From the NCBI GenBank assembly GCA_004335835.1, contig RWJK01001377.1, positions 124,001-188,000 of the forward strand: DNA of 64,000 bases, in the 5' to 3' direction. Origin of the DNA: Scenedesmus sp. ARA3. Taxonomy: Eukaryota; Chlorophyta; Chlorophyceae; Sphaeropleales; Scenedesmaceae. Shown here in pieces: positions 13,013 to 23,606 of this stretch. Under the pieces are notes generated by a model that ran no database searches, was not told the origin of the DNA, and saw nothing but the letters and a program-made list of their open reading frames with translations. Within the stretch, counting starts at the first letter, position 1, and each line of letters begins with the position of its first letter. A program made the translations under genes and the position numbers.

Positions 13013-13545
13013 CTTGCTGTCACTGCAGGGTGTGCTTGTGAATGACAAGCCACCCGCCAACTGCCCATTAAACATCTACCAGGAGTTGGCCGTGCATGGC
13101 TTGGTCAACGGCACAATGGCAAGAGGCTGGTGAGCCACCCCACACAGCAAAACTGTCACATCACAGCAAAGATAACCCAACTTGGCCACGTTCGTTATCT
13201 GTCTGCAGCGTCTCTGATGCCCGGCATGTCGTGAGCCACAGCTTGATGCGGTTGACACATGTGCCGACACTGCAGTGCAGGCACTTGGCTAGTTGGCATC
13301 AGATCGACCATATATATTAGGTATATAGGTGTATGACCAGGCTCTTTTTGATACGGCATTAGATTGACCCAGGACCTGCTGCAGCTTGCTGCGGAGTTGA
13401 TGCATGCTTTGTCCAAGCATCAGCAATCTGTAATATGACTCACGGCTGCAACCGTCAATACTACATCAACTCGTGACCCCTGCACTACGTAGTGTACAAA
13501 TCGCAGTGTACACATTGTGTGTGGTAGTCAAACACTGCACTGTGC

Positions 13546-13605
<60 letters not shown>

Positions 13606-16600
13606 ACTTTCAGGTATGAGGTCAAGATTGAAGGTGGTGTTGTGCAGATGTACTCCCATGGTGGATTCACCTTCATCCCGAGTGACCGCTTCTTTGGCAC
13701 AACAAGCTTCAAGTACCTCGCTGTGGTGAGCACAGCAGCAACCAACATATTCTTCAGTTTCTTGTTGACGACCACACTACAATGACTCCTTCACATGGCA
13801 GGTCAAATGTTTAAACGTATGCATGTGCAAAACCAATCAGTAGTCAGCTTGCTGCAACGTCGTGCTGCTGTGTGCTGTTGCCTGCGTGCAGTCAAACTGT
13901 GGCTTCTATCAGCTGTCAGAGCCTGGTACTGTCACACTCTCAGTGACAGCCCCGGTGGACTTTCTGGCGCTGATCAACCAGACAGGTGACGGCCGGCCTC
14001 TCGACCCCAGCTCTGAGGCAGCTCAGCTGTGTGATGGCAAAACAATGCTGCCCGGCAGCCAGCAGCCTGACGGTGCTGGATTGTACTGCAAGCGTGCCTT
14101 AAGGTATGGACTTAAAAGCTAGGATTCATGATCTCTTTGCAGCCGGAACTCGAGCAGCCCTGCAAACTGGGTTATACTGCGGTGTGTTTGAAGCGCTTGT
14201 TGTGCGTGCAAGTCACAAGTTCTACAGCATCCCTGTTGTGCGTGCATGCACTGCTGTTACTGTGCAGATACCGTGTTTGAACATTCACAGATTACAATGT
14301 TACTTCGTTGGTGACTGGAGATGCTGAACAGTACAGGGCGTTCAACCTGGCCGCAACTTGCAAGAAGTCTGCTCGCACTCATGTTCTTGTCCCTGCTTGC
14401 ACTCTGTGTTCCCGCAAACGTTCGCAGATAACAGAAAACGGCACGACCGTGCTAGAGTGGGGCAAGCCCGGCTTTGGCCTAACAGGCACTCAGATCTTGA
14501 AGCTGGCGCTCAAGTGCAGTGTATAAACAAACATGATAAAAGCTGTTCTGAACATGCTGGGCAACACGCATCTTGCAAGGAGCAACTACCGCTACTGGCT
14601 CGAGCTGTTGACGAGTGCCGTGAGTGCTGGCGCGAGTTCGCCCGTGTGCTGTGTCGGCAGGTGAGCGCAGCCAAGCATAACATCAATTGTTTGCGTTGCT
14701 CGTCATCCCAGCTGATCCACTGAAAGCTGTTGCTTGTACGAGGACGCCATCAGACGGTCTGTGGTGACACTAGTGCCTGGCAGGCTGCATTGCAGCAGAC
14801 CCCGTCTGTTCTGGCATTGCAGGGCAACTCGCTTACCCTGCATGTCTGCCTGCTTGCCTGCCTGTCTGCTTGCCTACATCTGTGCATGCAGCGTGCTGCC
14901 TACGCTGTTTGACACGCTCTTCATGCAGTACTCGTACGCTGTGCGCGCCTACACGTCAATGACACGCAGCTTGGGCGATGCAGGCAACACCATGACTCTA
15001 ATGTGATCCCTGGGGCGCATACCATGACATGACAGGCAGAGTTTGAAGCATCTGATTCCTTGTTGCATGCATCTAGCCTTTGTGGAGTGCAGTTGCTGCA
15101 GTGTTGGGTGCTGAATGCAGTACGGCAATGGTCAGTTGCAAGTTACCGGCTGTGGCAGCTGTACTTACTACATGTTTGGTGTTGTTCCACACGAGTGCAC
15201 AATCGCGAGAGCGATCGGTGCATAGTATGCTTACGACATGCAGTACACACACCTGCACCGTGCAGGCTGCAAAACTCCTTGCCCAGCTGCCCTGTGTATT
15301 GCATGTCATCTCACGCTGTGACAACATGCATCTGCTGCTGCACGTGCAGGTACAAGCATACTCAGCTACATCCTGAGGACCTGAACAAAGTTGTTGTTCA
15401 TTATGGACATGTCTTCCCTTTCCGCTTGGGAGAATTCGGCTGTATAAATTTGGGCTACGACATCTACTGCCCTGATCAGATTGTGTTACCAGAGGAGCTC
15501 TTGCATGAGGTATGCTGGGATTTACATCCAACTGAAGGGGTGCAGGTTTTACACAAGCGTGCCACAACCAGTTCAGTTGCTGCGGTGGACAGTGTTCAGG
15601 CTCAGGTTTTCTTCAGCCTGCTGTATAACATGCTTGAGGGGCTGCCATGGCAGCTGCAACTGATTGAGTGCAACCAACAGATGCGACTTGCAAACTGCCG
15701 AGTGAGTGAGTGCGTGACTACCCAGGCAGCTTTGCAGCTCCTGGGTGAGTTAAGGCTAAGAGGGTGTGTGTGGCCAGGGGCGGCGCCCCTGGGCTCCACA
15801 CCCTCTACCCGTCCACTTGCGCCCCAGGGCACAAGCGGGCCGTATCGCTTGCGTGCGCTCATCTAAAGCGTGGCTTTTTGCGGTGGTCTGGTTCGCCGGT
15901 TGCAAACTGCTTGCTAAAGAAAACACACGCTACTGCTTTGTTTTATTGGTGCTGCTGCTGCTTTCAGGTGATGCACGTGAAGCAGTTTGTGGAGCAGGCA
16001 GGCCGGAGCCTGTCCATGTATGGCCGCATGTATTTGCAGCAGTACTGTGACACCGGCGCCTACTCCGCCATGCCTTGGGAAAAGGAGGCATACGCGATTG
16101 AGCGTGCTTTCTTCACGCCTGATTACATGAAAGGCGAGGTATGGACTGACAAGTACTGCTGGCAGGACCCGGGCGCGTGGTTTGAATTGTGGTCAAACTA
16201 CAGTCGCTGCGTTGAGCATGCGTATATCAGTATGGCAGACGGTGCGTTCAAGTGCGCGTGTGCAGAACACGTCGTCCCTGGATCCCTGCCTCCACCCATC
16301 ATCTGTGAGTGGTTGAAGCAGTTCGGCAGGGACTGCTTCAAATGCCCAGGAGCTGTCTCTGGTCGACGCCTTGCAGCTGCGTCTGCTGGCGATGGCAGCA
16401 GCAGCATTTCCAATCAAAATGAAGGCCACGGCATTGGCAGTGAGACTGCAAACCTTGCCCTGCAGCAGGGGCAAGAGCAGCAGCAACGGCACAGGCGCCT
16501 ATCAAGCCTGCTGCTTGTACTCCCCCAGCTGCCAGAAGGCAGCAAGTGCAGGGACTACTCGCCAGAGCGGCTGTGCGCTGCACAGCCCGGGACGCAGAAC

Positions 16601-16669
16601 AAGGAGCCTCTTTACATGGTGTACACAATGTGGAATGCCTGTAAGTCACAAGCTCAGCTGTCCAGTTGA
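10434..16669 (+). CDS. secreted cupredoxin / cadherin-like / HExxH metallopeptidase-like protein
   Basis: Exons with matching phase: 10434-10524, 10826-11026, 11296-11721, 12007-12209, 12449-12616, 13029-13129, 13614-13725, 13892-14103, then 14892-15002, 15350-15509 and 15968 onward; the order between 14104 and 14891 is not resolved. Residues 1-30 form a signal peptide. A phytocyanin-like cupredoxin domain follows (AIRLCAADAVRFALPAGHSVW, then ACGSTRCSSGRMSVTVTV). Next comes a Ser/Pro linker of SPSPSP type. Two cadherin-like or VCBS-like repeats follow: LLSKDNLDPLC to DGSFNVSKSAYFG and GTVTITF, then GVLVND to FTFIPSDRFFGTTSFKY and GTVTLSV. The C-terminal part contains LLHEVMHVKQ, an HExxH zinc motif, then a Tyr-rich segment and PWEKEAYAIE, a layout that resembles DUF4157/eCIS-core-type putative peptidases. 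It is presumably extracellular. The 3' end is uncertain: the frame stops at 16669, but a strong donor at 16641 (T|GTAAGT) could splice on to a frame ending near 17132. Confidence 0.7.
12962..13011 (+). repeat. (CTG)n array in intron, near 3' splice site
   Basis: A nearly pure CTG array of about 50 bases ends some 17 bases before the acceptor CACTGCAG at 13021-13028 of the cupredoxin/HExxH gene. Confidence 0.9.
13548..13605 (+). repeat. (CTG)n array abutting a 3' splice site
   Basis: About 58 bases of CTG units are followed directly by ACTTTCAG and the exon beginning at 13614, so the array occupies the polypyrimidine-tract position. Confidence 0.92.
15759..15806 (+). repeat. long perfect inverted repeat (hairpin) in intron
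   Basis: AGAGGGTGTG pairs with CACACCCTCT and, inside it, CCAGGGGC pairs with GCCCCTGG around a GGC loop. It lies in the intron (15510-15967) that splits the HExxH motif. A second smaller inverted repeat (ACCCAGG / CCTGGGT) lies just upstream at about 15719-15745. Confidence 0.85.
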
Positions 16670-17245
16670 TAGCAACTCTGCTGAACTCCTAGCCTGAGGC
16701 TGTACGGCTGTGCACAACTGCCAAAATGAGCAGGCATGCTCGGTTGTGTAGCTTGGCATGCCTGCATTCGGGCGGGCAGGAATCTGTGTCCTGGCAACGC
16801 CTAACTCCACAGATAAACTGCTCTCTTTCAACTGCTGCGTCACAATTCCCACGACCCCGCATCATCTCAGCAGCGCACGCCAGCTCAATGTTGCCAACTG
16901 CATTGTATGCACGCCAGGGCCTTGCACATTTCCTGGGGCCCAGCACATCATCCAGCCCGCCTCGTTGAATCTCTATTGTCTTCACAACAGCTGGTGCTTT
17001 CGCCGGCCCAGCCACAACTCTGTTCAACCCTTTACCCGCTGGTGTATTCATATGAATACACGGCCTGAAACGGACTTTTGGCTCTGGCAAAGCACACAGC
17101 AAGCCTCAGGCAGGCAGCCTGGGTGGGTGTAACCCCTACCCCAGGGGCTTGTAGGGCCCAGTCAGGCTGGGTGCATAGATCACCCCATGCTGACTTCAGA
17201 GGCCTCCAGCTTTCTGATTACTGCTGTACCGAGTGGTATTCAGCC

Positions 17246-17641
17246 TTAAACGGTTGCTAGCGAGGCTCCGTCGCTGATCGGCAGTACTGTACTGATGTCT
17301 TGTGATGTACTGAGCTTGTAATGCTGCTCAAGAGCGTCAAAATACTGCCATGTAGCGTATAATGACCTACACATGGCCTGCCACTGCTCGACTGACTTCA
17401 ACGTGCTTGGCGTGTGTCTAGCTGCTCCACATGATCTCTTTAAGTACATCACTTGAGCATCACCGTGCATATAAACAAAGCAGTGAGGATTGGGCGAGCA
17501 TGTGAGCGACAGCAACAGCTGATGTGGAGGAAAGAAGAAATAGGGCTCGATCCCCCGTTTTAACGCAAAACAAAGTTTTATGGTGTCTAAGAAATTGTCT
17601 TCAGTGTAAGCATTGGTCATAGCTTGCACCGCGGAATCCAT
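17246..17641 (-). CDS. orphan ORF, hypothetical protein
   Basis: An uninterrupted 131-codon frame begins with an ATG at 17641 and ends at a TAG-type stop at 17246. The protein (starting MDSAVQAMTNAYTEDNF) has a balanced amino-acid composition, including a Phe/Pro-rich GIEPYFFFPPHQLLL segment, and none of the Ala/Gln/Ser homopolymers typical of real genes in this window. I see no domain, signal peptide or partner exons. It lies between a pair of 16-base inverted repeats' left copy (17026-17041) and right copy (18256-18271). It could be a mobile-element fragment, a short lineage-specific gene, or chance. Confidence 0.25.
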   Translation of the reverse strand: MDSAVQAMTNAYTEDNFLDTIKLCFALKRGIEPYFFFPPHQLLLSLTCSPNPHCFVYMHGDAQVMYLKRSCGAARHTPSTLKSVEQWQAMCRSLYATWQYFDALEQHYKLSTSQDISTVLPISDGASLATV

Positions 17642-18094
17642 CGATAGCAGCAGCTACGAGGGGCACTGCTTGATTACCGCGATACCTTTGCAGCTGTAAA
17701 AGCACATATATGTTTATACGTTTGTTATCTATTTGTTAATCGATTACCATGCATGTTGCAGTGTCTTTGCTGGTCTGTAGACTCCGCGTCCTGTTGGCAC
17801 ACACGACTGATGGCCCGAGCGAGCTTTATAGCACCTTTAAATAACTTATATTAAGGTTTGATAAAACTCACAAGTTACTGCGCATTCACTGCGGACTACA
17901 GGAAAAGTGCTGGCTGAACTACTGTCTGAACACCAATGTTTGAGACAGTCATTTGCAGCACGCGGACTTCCACGCCCCCATATCATCGGCACGTATCAAC
18001 ACATAAGTTGACTACACGATTTGAGCAGCGGCACCAGCAGTGCTGCTTGTCACATCCTAACTTCAGTGTCACAGTGTGAACCCTGCTGTTCTGT

Positions 18095-18125
18095 GGGGTT
18101 TAGCCACCAGAAGGAGGCTAAACCC
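18095..18125. repeat. short hairpin
   Basis: GGGTTTAGCC at 18096-18105 is the exact reverse complement of GGCTAAACCC at 18115-18124, with a 9-base loop. It lies in intergenic DNA and has no T-tract, so a terminator role is not supported. Confidence 0.7.
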
Positions 18126-18698
18126 TACCACACCACGTCACATGGTCACATAAGGTATGATGTTCAACATCTCCAAGTTTGGTGGCTTTTGGCCTCTGGA
18201 GGGCTGAGAAGTTCCAGTTTGAGTGTTTTGGCACCCTTAAGTTAGTTTCCCTTGGCAGCGGGTAAAGGGTTAACTGCCTGCCTGTCTCACCTGTTGCTGG
18301 TTTTGCTTTTCTGCAGTCAAATGCCGCGAGCGCTGGCAGCAGACTGGCCGCAGCGGCACCTCCACCAGCATGTACGATGCAGTGTGCGGCTGCAACCCCA
18401 AAATCAAAGGTGCCCACCCATGGCCATAGCGCAGCACTGCAGCACAGTTAACGCATTCCACTCCCCGTCGTGTTATCGAGACGTGTAACTATGTCCGGCT
18501 AGTATTGCCCACGGTGTTGTTGCGCCTGCTTCTGCGGGTGACAAGGTCACCAGGAAGGGAAATGCATGAGATGGTGACAGCAATTGCTTCAAAGCGTGGT
18601 GGGAACGTGGGCGGGCATTTGCGGCATGTCAACTCACCCAGGGCATGATCTGACAAGGATGAGATGTATGGTTTCGGCGAGAGAGTGTGTTATGGAGT

Positions 18699-19013
18699 GG
18701 TCCAGAAGGATGCATTCAATGCCAATTTGTGATCTTGGGTGTGCTACATGGTGGGATCTGGGGGTCTACAAGTTGTCACTCTGCTTGCTACTAGCACGGG
18801 CTGCTGTGCTGTTCTAGATCGCCTCACAGTCATGGCAGACATGTCCTCTACTTGCACGGTGGGGTCCAGAAGGATGCATTGTGATCGTGGGTGTGCTGAT
18901 GGTGGGTGCTGGGATTCAACTAAATGTGGGTCTGCTTGCTACGAGCACTGGTTGCTGTGCTGTTTTAGATTGCCTCACAGTCATGGCACGCATGTCCTCT
19001 ACTTGCACGGTGC
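18699..19013 (+). repeat. diverged tandem duplication (two units of about 150-165 bp)
   Basis: Unit 1 (18699-18862) and unit 2 (18863-19013) both begin GGTCCAGAAGGATGCATT and both end CATGTCCTCTACTTGCACGG. They share CTGCTTGCTAC-AGCAC-GG-TGCTGTGCTGTT and GCCTCACAGTCATGGCA blocks, with small indels and substitutions. No protein is encoded consistently across the units. Confidence 0.85.
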
Positions 19014-20692
19014 ATTCTAGCCGCAGTTGCGATTGTTGCGCTTACTGTGGGCAGCAGCGACGGAAAACCTGCAGGGAGTTGATGGGCACATCATTTGCCC
19101 CACCTGAATCCACGAACATGGTGTCACAGCCAGTGCAGTATGAGCAGGACGTGTGGCACTTTGGCGTACTGTGTGCCAGCCTTTGTATGGCGTGGCCAAA
19201 GCATGAACGGCGAAGCTGCAGATACAGCAGCGCTGCTCGATAGATGGTGCGTGACATACGGCATGCTGGAAGCAGCTGCATGACTGACATATGGCTACTG
19301 CATCCAGCCGCGTCAGCAACGGCATAGCGCTGACATTACTCTTGCTGCAGGTTTGTTTTACCAGGGGCTCTTGCTGCCAGTTTGCTTACCAGGTGTTCTT
19401 GTCAGACATGCAGTATACTGGTATTGAGTCAACCTTATGTAACATATGCACCCGCTGCATATATCAGGATGCGGCATCCTGGCAGGCAGGAGGAAGCTGC
19501 CGGTAGCTGCTCATGGGGCAGCCTGCAAGCAAGTTGCTCACGGGCGGGCCTGGCGCCGGAGTCCATTTGCAGCTTAGGTTAGGTCTTCCTGTGTCAACGC
19601 GTACTGCCAGTAGTAGCATACGGAAGAGTTCAGACGACAGAGCCCTCAGGCCCATACCAGGCCTGTCCTTCTTTGACTTACGCACAGAAGGGCATGGGCT
19701 TAGGCAGGCTTGCCTGCTTGTATGCGCTGGATTTGCAACCACTGAGGGTGTGACGTCTTCACGCATGTCTTCAACCTGCAGCTGAGTTTTAAAATGACAA
19801 AATTAGACAAACTTTGACAAACCTTGAAGCCAGTTGTGTTACAGATCATACGCATGGCTGTAGTAGCAGACTGTGGCGTAAAGACCGCACCTCAAGCATC
19901 CGCAGCAGGCTAAACATCGTCAAGCCAAACTCCCTGCTCAGGAAACCCGCCTCATGCATACATACTGCTTGCTGCACAGATCATTCCACATGGGTGGCCG
20001 TCAGGGCCGCGGCAGACATGATGCATGGTGTGTGATGCATGTGTGACGTCAAGCTGCACCGCGCTGCCCTATATACAGAGCGCAGAAGATCCTGGGGGCC
20101 AAGCAGCCACGCCTGGAGCGTGCCTGATGCATGCAGCCGGCACGCAATGCCACACATGCTCACCAAATGGCCACACCAGCCTGCGAGCCCGGGATCGCTG
20201 ATGGCGCATACCCTTGCAAGGTGCTGCCCTTCATTGCTGCTGTGCGGGCGAATGCATGCTCATGCCGCAAATGCCGTGCGACACTGATGCCATCCTCGAT
20301 GATGATGCGATGCTGCATGTAATGCCTGAAACAACATAATAGTGCAACGGCTTGTGCCGACCCCTTCACTGCAGCTGTGCAACAGGTTGCATGCAGTTGC
20401 TGATGCATCAATGAAAAGTGACGTCAACATGCGACTGAACGCATGTGCATGTGCAGATGTGCATTGTATGTGCAATGCAAGTTGCAAGACCTCTGCAACC
20501 AGTTGGTAGCTGTAGCACCACGTGGTGCACAGAAAACACAATGGTGACAGGTACGCATGCAAACTGACGAACACCATCAAAAGGCATACTCTACTGTAGA
20601 AGCAGCATTGCACGCCTGCTATCCCTGTCCGGATGCAAGGTCCCTCACCAATGACGCGAACAAGTGCTGCCAACTAGTCAACTTCTAGTCAA

Positions 20693-20786
20693 AAATGCAA
20701 TGCTGAACTGGCCAAAAGCCATGCTGAACTGGTCCAATGCAATGCTGAGCTGGTCAAATCTAGTCAAATATGCAATGCTGGGCGCA
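20693..20786 (+). repeat. short imperfect tandem repeat
   Basis: About four irregular units contain ATGC(A)ATGCTGAACTGG-type words alternating with CTAGTCAAA. It lies in intergenic DNA, with no coding meaning seen. Confidence 0.6.
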
Positions 20787-21327
20787 AGTGCCCTCAGCAC
20801 AGGCCAATGTGCAAATGACAGCAATGCAAAGGCCTGGAGCCTTTGCAGTTCCTGATGCAACAATGGATGCATGTTGCTGATGTGTGCTTCAAATGCCAAT
20901 TTGAACAGCGATGCACGTGCTGTTATTGCTGTGCGTATGAGCACCCAGCATCTGGCATTGTCTTCCTATGATGCTGTGTATGCATCATGCTTGCCGCGAA
21001 CATGCAGTCTTATGCCCCCACAATGGTCTCTCTAGTCAACATGATGCACATACAAAAACAAGAAAGTAGATCGTGCATTGTGGGGCTGGCAAGCTGATGC
21101 GGTTTTCACTGCACACACCAGTACTCCCCACAACTGCGTGGTTTGAGTTTCATAGCTCTCCCTCCACAAGCAACAGCAGTGTTCAGCAGCAGCATTAGAA
21201 GTAATGCTCACTCCTGCTGCTGTCTTGCTGCTTATATATGCAGCTGCCAGCCCCACCAGCTGAGCAGCAGCAGCTGCCATGCACGTGCAGTTTGCACGCG
21301 CAAACCCTCAACCACCGTACCCTTTTC

Positions 21328-22661
21328 TTACTGCCAGGTGATGCCTACCTCAGCAGAGCTCAGTGCCACAGTGCCCTTTGCACCCATGGCCTTTCCATCA
21401 GGGGTGACAGCAGACACAGTAGAGCTGCTGCCAGCCGCACCAGCAGCCTCAACAGGCAGCACTGCCCGCGCAATGCCCTCACCATCTGTCACAGCCTGCA
21501 CTGTGGCCGATCCATTGCCGGTGCTGTCAGCAACCACAAACTCCACCACAGCACCACTAACAGGTGCACCCATACGTGTGAGGGATGCGGCCAGCTGCAC
21601 CGGGCTGCCGGCAGGTGCAGCAGCAGGTGCAGAGACCTCAAGGAGGTCCACGCCTGGCACTGCAGGTTGGTCTGCAGCAGCAGCAGCGCCGCCTGCCAGG
21701 GGTGTGGCTGCGGGTGCTGCCAGGGTGCGCGTGCCTGGCGTGCACATCCAGAAGTACTCGCTCTGGCGCTTGCAGACGCTGCCGGACTTGCAGGAGAAGC
21801 CCTGCAGCAGCAGGCACAGCAGCGGGGGCAAGGAACAGTAAGCAAAGCTGTGGGCGGTGTGAAGGGGAATGCTGAATGCAGCCGAGACACATGGTGAACC
21901 CAGTCTGTGCTGTACTAGATAATAGGCCTGCTGCATCTATCACTATCCAGAGGTGTTAGCAGAAGCATTGCACAGCAGCAGGGATCTGCTGTGCATGGTC
22001 AAGCCTGTTAATCAGGCTCAGTGCCACTCACATTCCACTTGCCATCCCCGCATGATGATGCCGGGCAGTTGCTCTCAATGCCGCCACACTTCTGCCAGTC
22101 AGGGATGGTCTTGCCGCCACCTGCGGACACAGCAGCAACAGCAGCAACAGCAGCAGGGCACTTCCAGTCAGTGTGTGTGTGTGTGTGTTGCTTCACGTTC
22201 CACCCACATCAGCGCAGCTATGCTTGTGCATGCGGCGTTGCTTCTCGTTCCACCCACATCAGCGCAGCTATGCTTGTGCATGCGGCGTTGCATTTAAGGA
22301 ACCCAGCCAGCAGCCACACTCACCGTTACCACCGCCGTTGTTGGGGGGTGGGGTGTTGGGCGGAGGGTTGCTGGGAGGGTTTGGGGCGCGGCCGCCGCCG
22401 CTGCCGCTGCCGCCGTGGCACCTCCCCAGCCCTCCGGAGTGCGCAAACTGCGCCAGGCCTGCGGCAGCACCTGTGAAGCCTGCGTTGTAGTCAAATGCCA
22501 CCTCGCTGCGCTGGTAGTCCTCACGAACATCGGGATAGTTGTCGTACTGGTCTGGGCCTCCCACCAGTGCACCCGCCAGCACGATTTGGGCCGGGTGCGG
22601 GTTGCGGAAGTTGCTCTCATCGCAGCAGCCGCCCACGCCGACGCCTGCGGTGGGTTGAGAT

Positions 22662-22720
<59 letters not shown>

Positions 22721-22770
22721 NNNNNNNNNNNNNNNNNNNNNNNNNNNNNNNNNNNNNNNNNNNNNNNNNN

Positions 22771-22827
<57 letters not shown>

Positions 22828-23335
22828 GGTGTATGCTGAGAGGGTGAGTGGTGTGTGCTGGATCACCAAGGTGTTGGAATGGGTGCCAACTGCAGTAGAC
22901 GAGTCGGCTCAGACAAGATGCTGCAAATTACTGCTGCTGTTTTCTGCTGCGCGAGTCCAGAACAACACACACAAAGTGACAGGCTGCTGCTGCAGGTGCT
23001 GCTGCTGGTGCTGCTGCTGCTGCTGCTGCTGCCGCTGCTGCTGCTCACCGCTCTCTCCAGCGCAACAAGTGCCGCCGTTGAAGGGGTTGCAGGGCTCGGT
23101 GTAGCGCGCTGAGCAGGCGGACTGCCTGTGGTGGGGCCGCTTGGGCTGGTCGGGACCGTAGCCAATCTGCACATAGCGCAATGACACAGGGCGGAGTGAC
23201 AATCACTAGGTTGCGCAGTGCTCTGGCAATTGCATTAAATGATTCGCAGGTTCATTCCAGCAATTGACAGCGTATGTAAAGTGAAACAACAGCACCATGT
23301 GTCCATGTGGGCATGCAGCAGGACGACAACCGCAG

Positions 23336-23411
<76 letters not shown>

Positions 23412-23571
23412 GCAGGCGGCGCCTCACCAGGTAGCTCTTGCCGGTGGCTGTGCCGGTGATGTAGCGCATCTGGCTGCGCGCCCAGCAGATGTGTGCCTGC
23501 TTGTTGTTGCCGTACTTGCCCATCAGCGCAGCCATGAACATCATGTTGCCCGTGTTGCGCAGCGTGCCCCT

Positions 23572-23606
<35 letters not shown>

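Larger units (their letters stand above)
16670..21327. other. gene-poor, repeat-bearing, partly AT-rich region
   Basis: About 4.7 kb between the 3' ends of two convergent genes. It may contain a last exon of the upstream gene (open to about 17132). It also holds an orphan minus-strand ORF (17641-17246), an AT-rich stretch (about 17690-17880), short inverted repeats, a tandem duplication (18699-19013) and short tandem units near 20693-20786. No transposase or reverse-transcriptase motif was recognised. It may be decayed mobile-element DNA, but that is inference. Confidence 0.45.

Noticed and set aside
15001..15349. A TGA at 15003 suggesting that the cupredoxin/HExxH gene ends there and a new gene starts
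   Set aside because: The TGA overlaps a GT donor (AT|GTGATC). Splicing to the acceptor at 15349 restores ATG TAC in phase 2 and continues the frame into the HExxH exons.
16689..17102. A 137-codon minus-strand ORF overlapping the possible last exon of the cupredoxin/HExxH gene
   Set aside because: No domain, and the plus strand offers an equally long open frame in the right place. Neither can be proven; only the plus-strand option has splice sites consistent with a neighbour.
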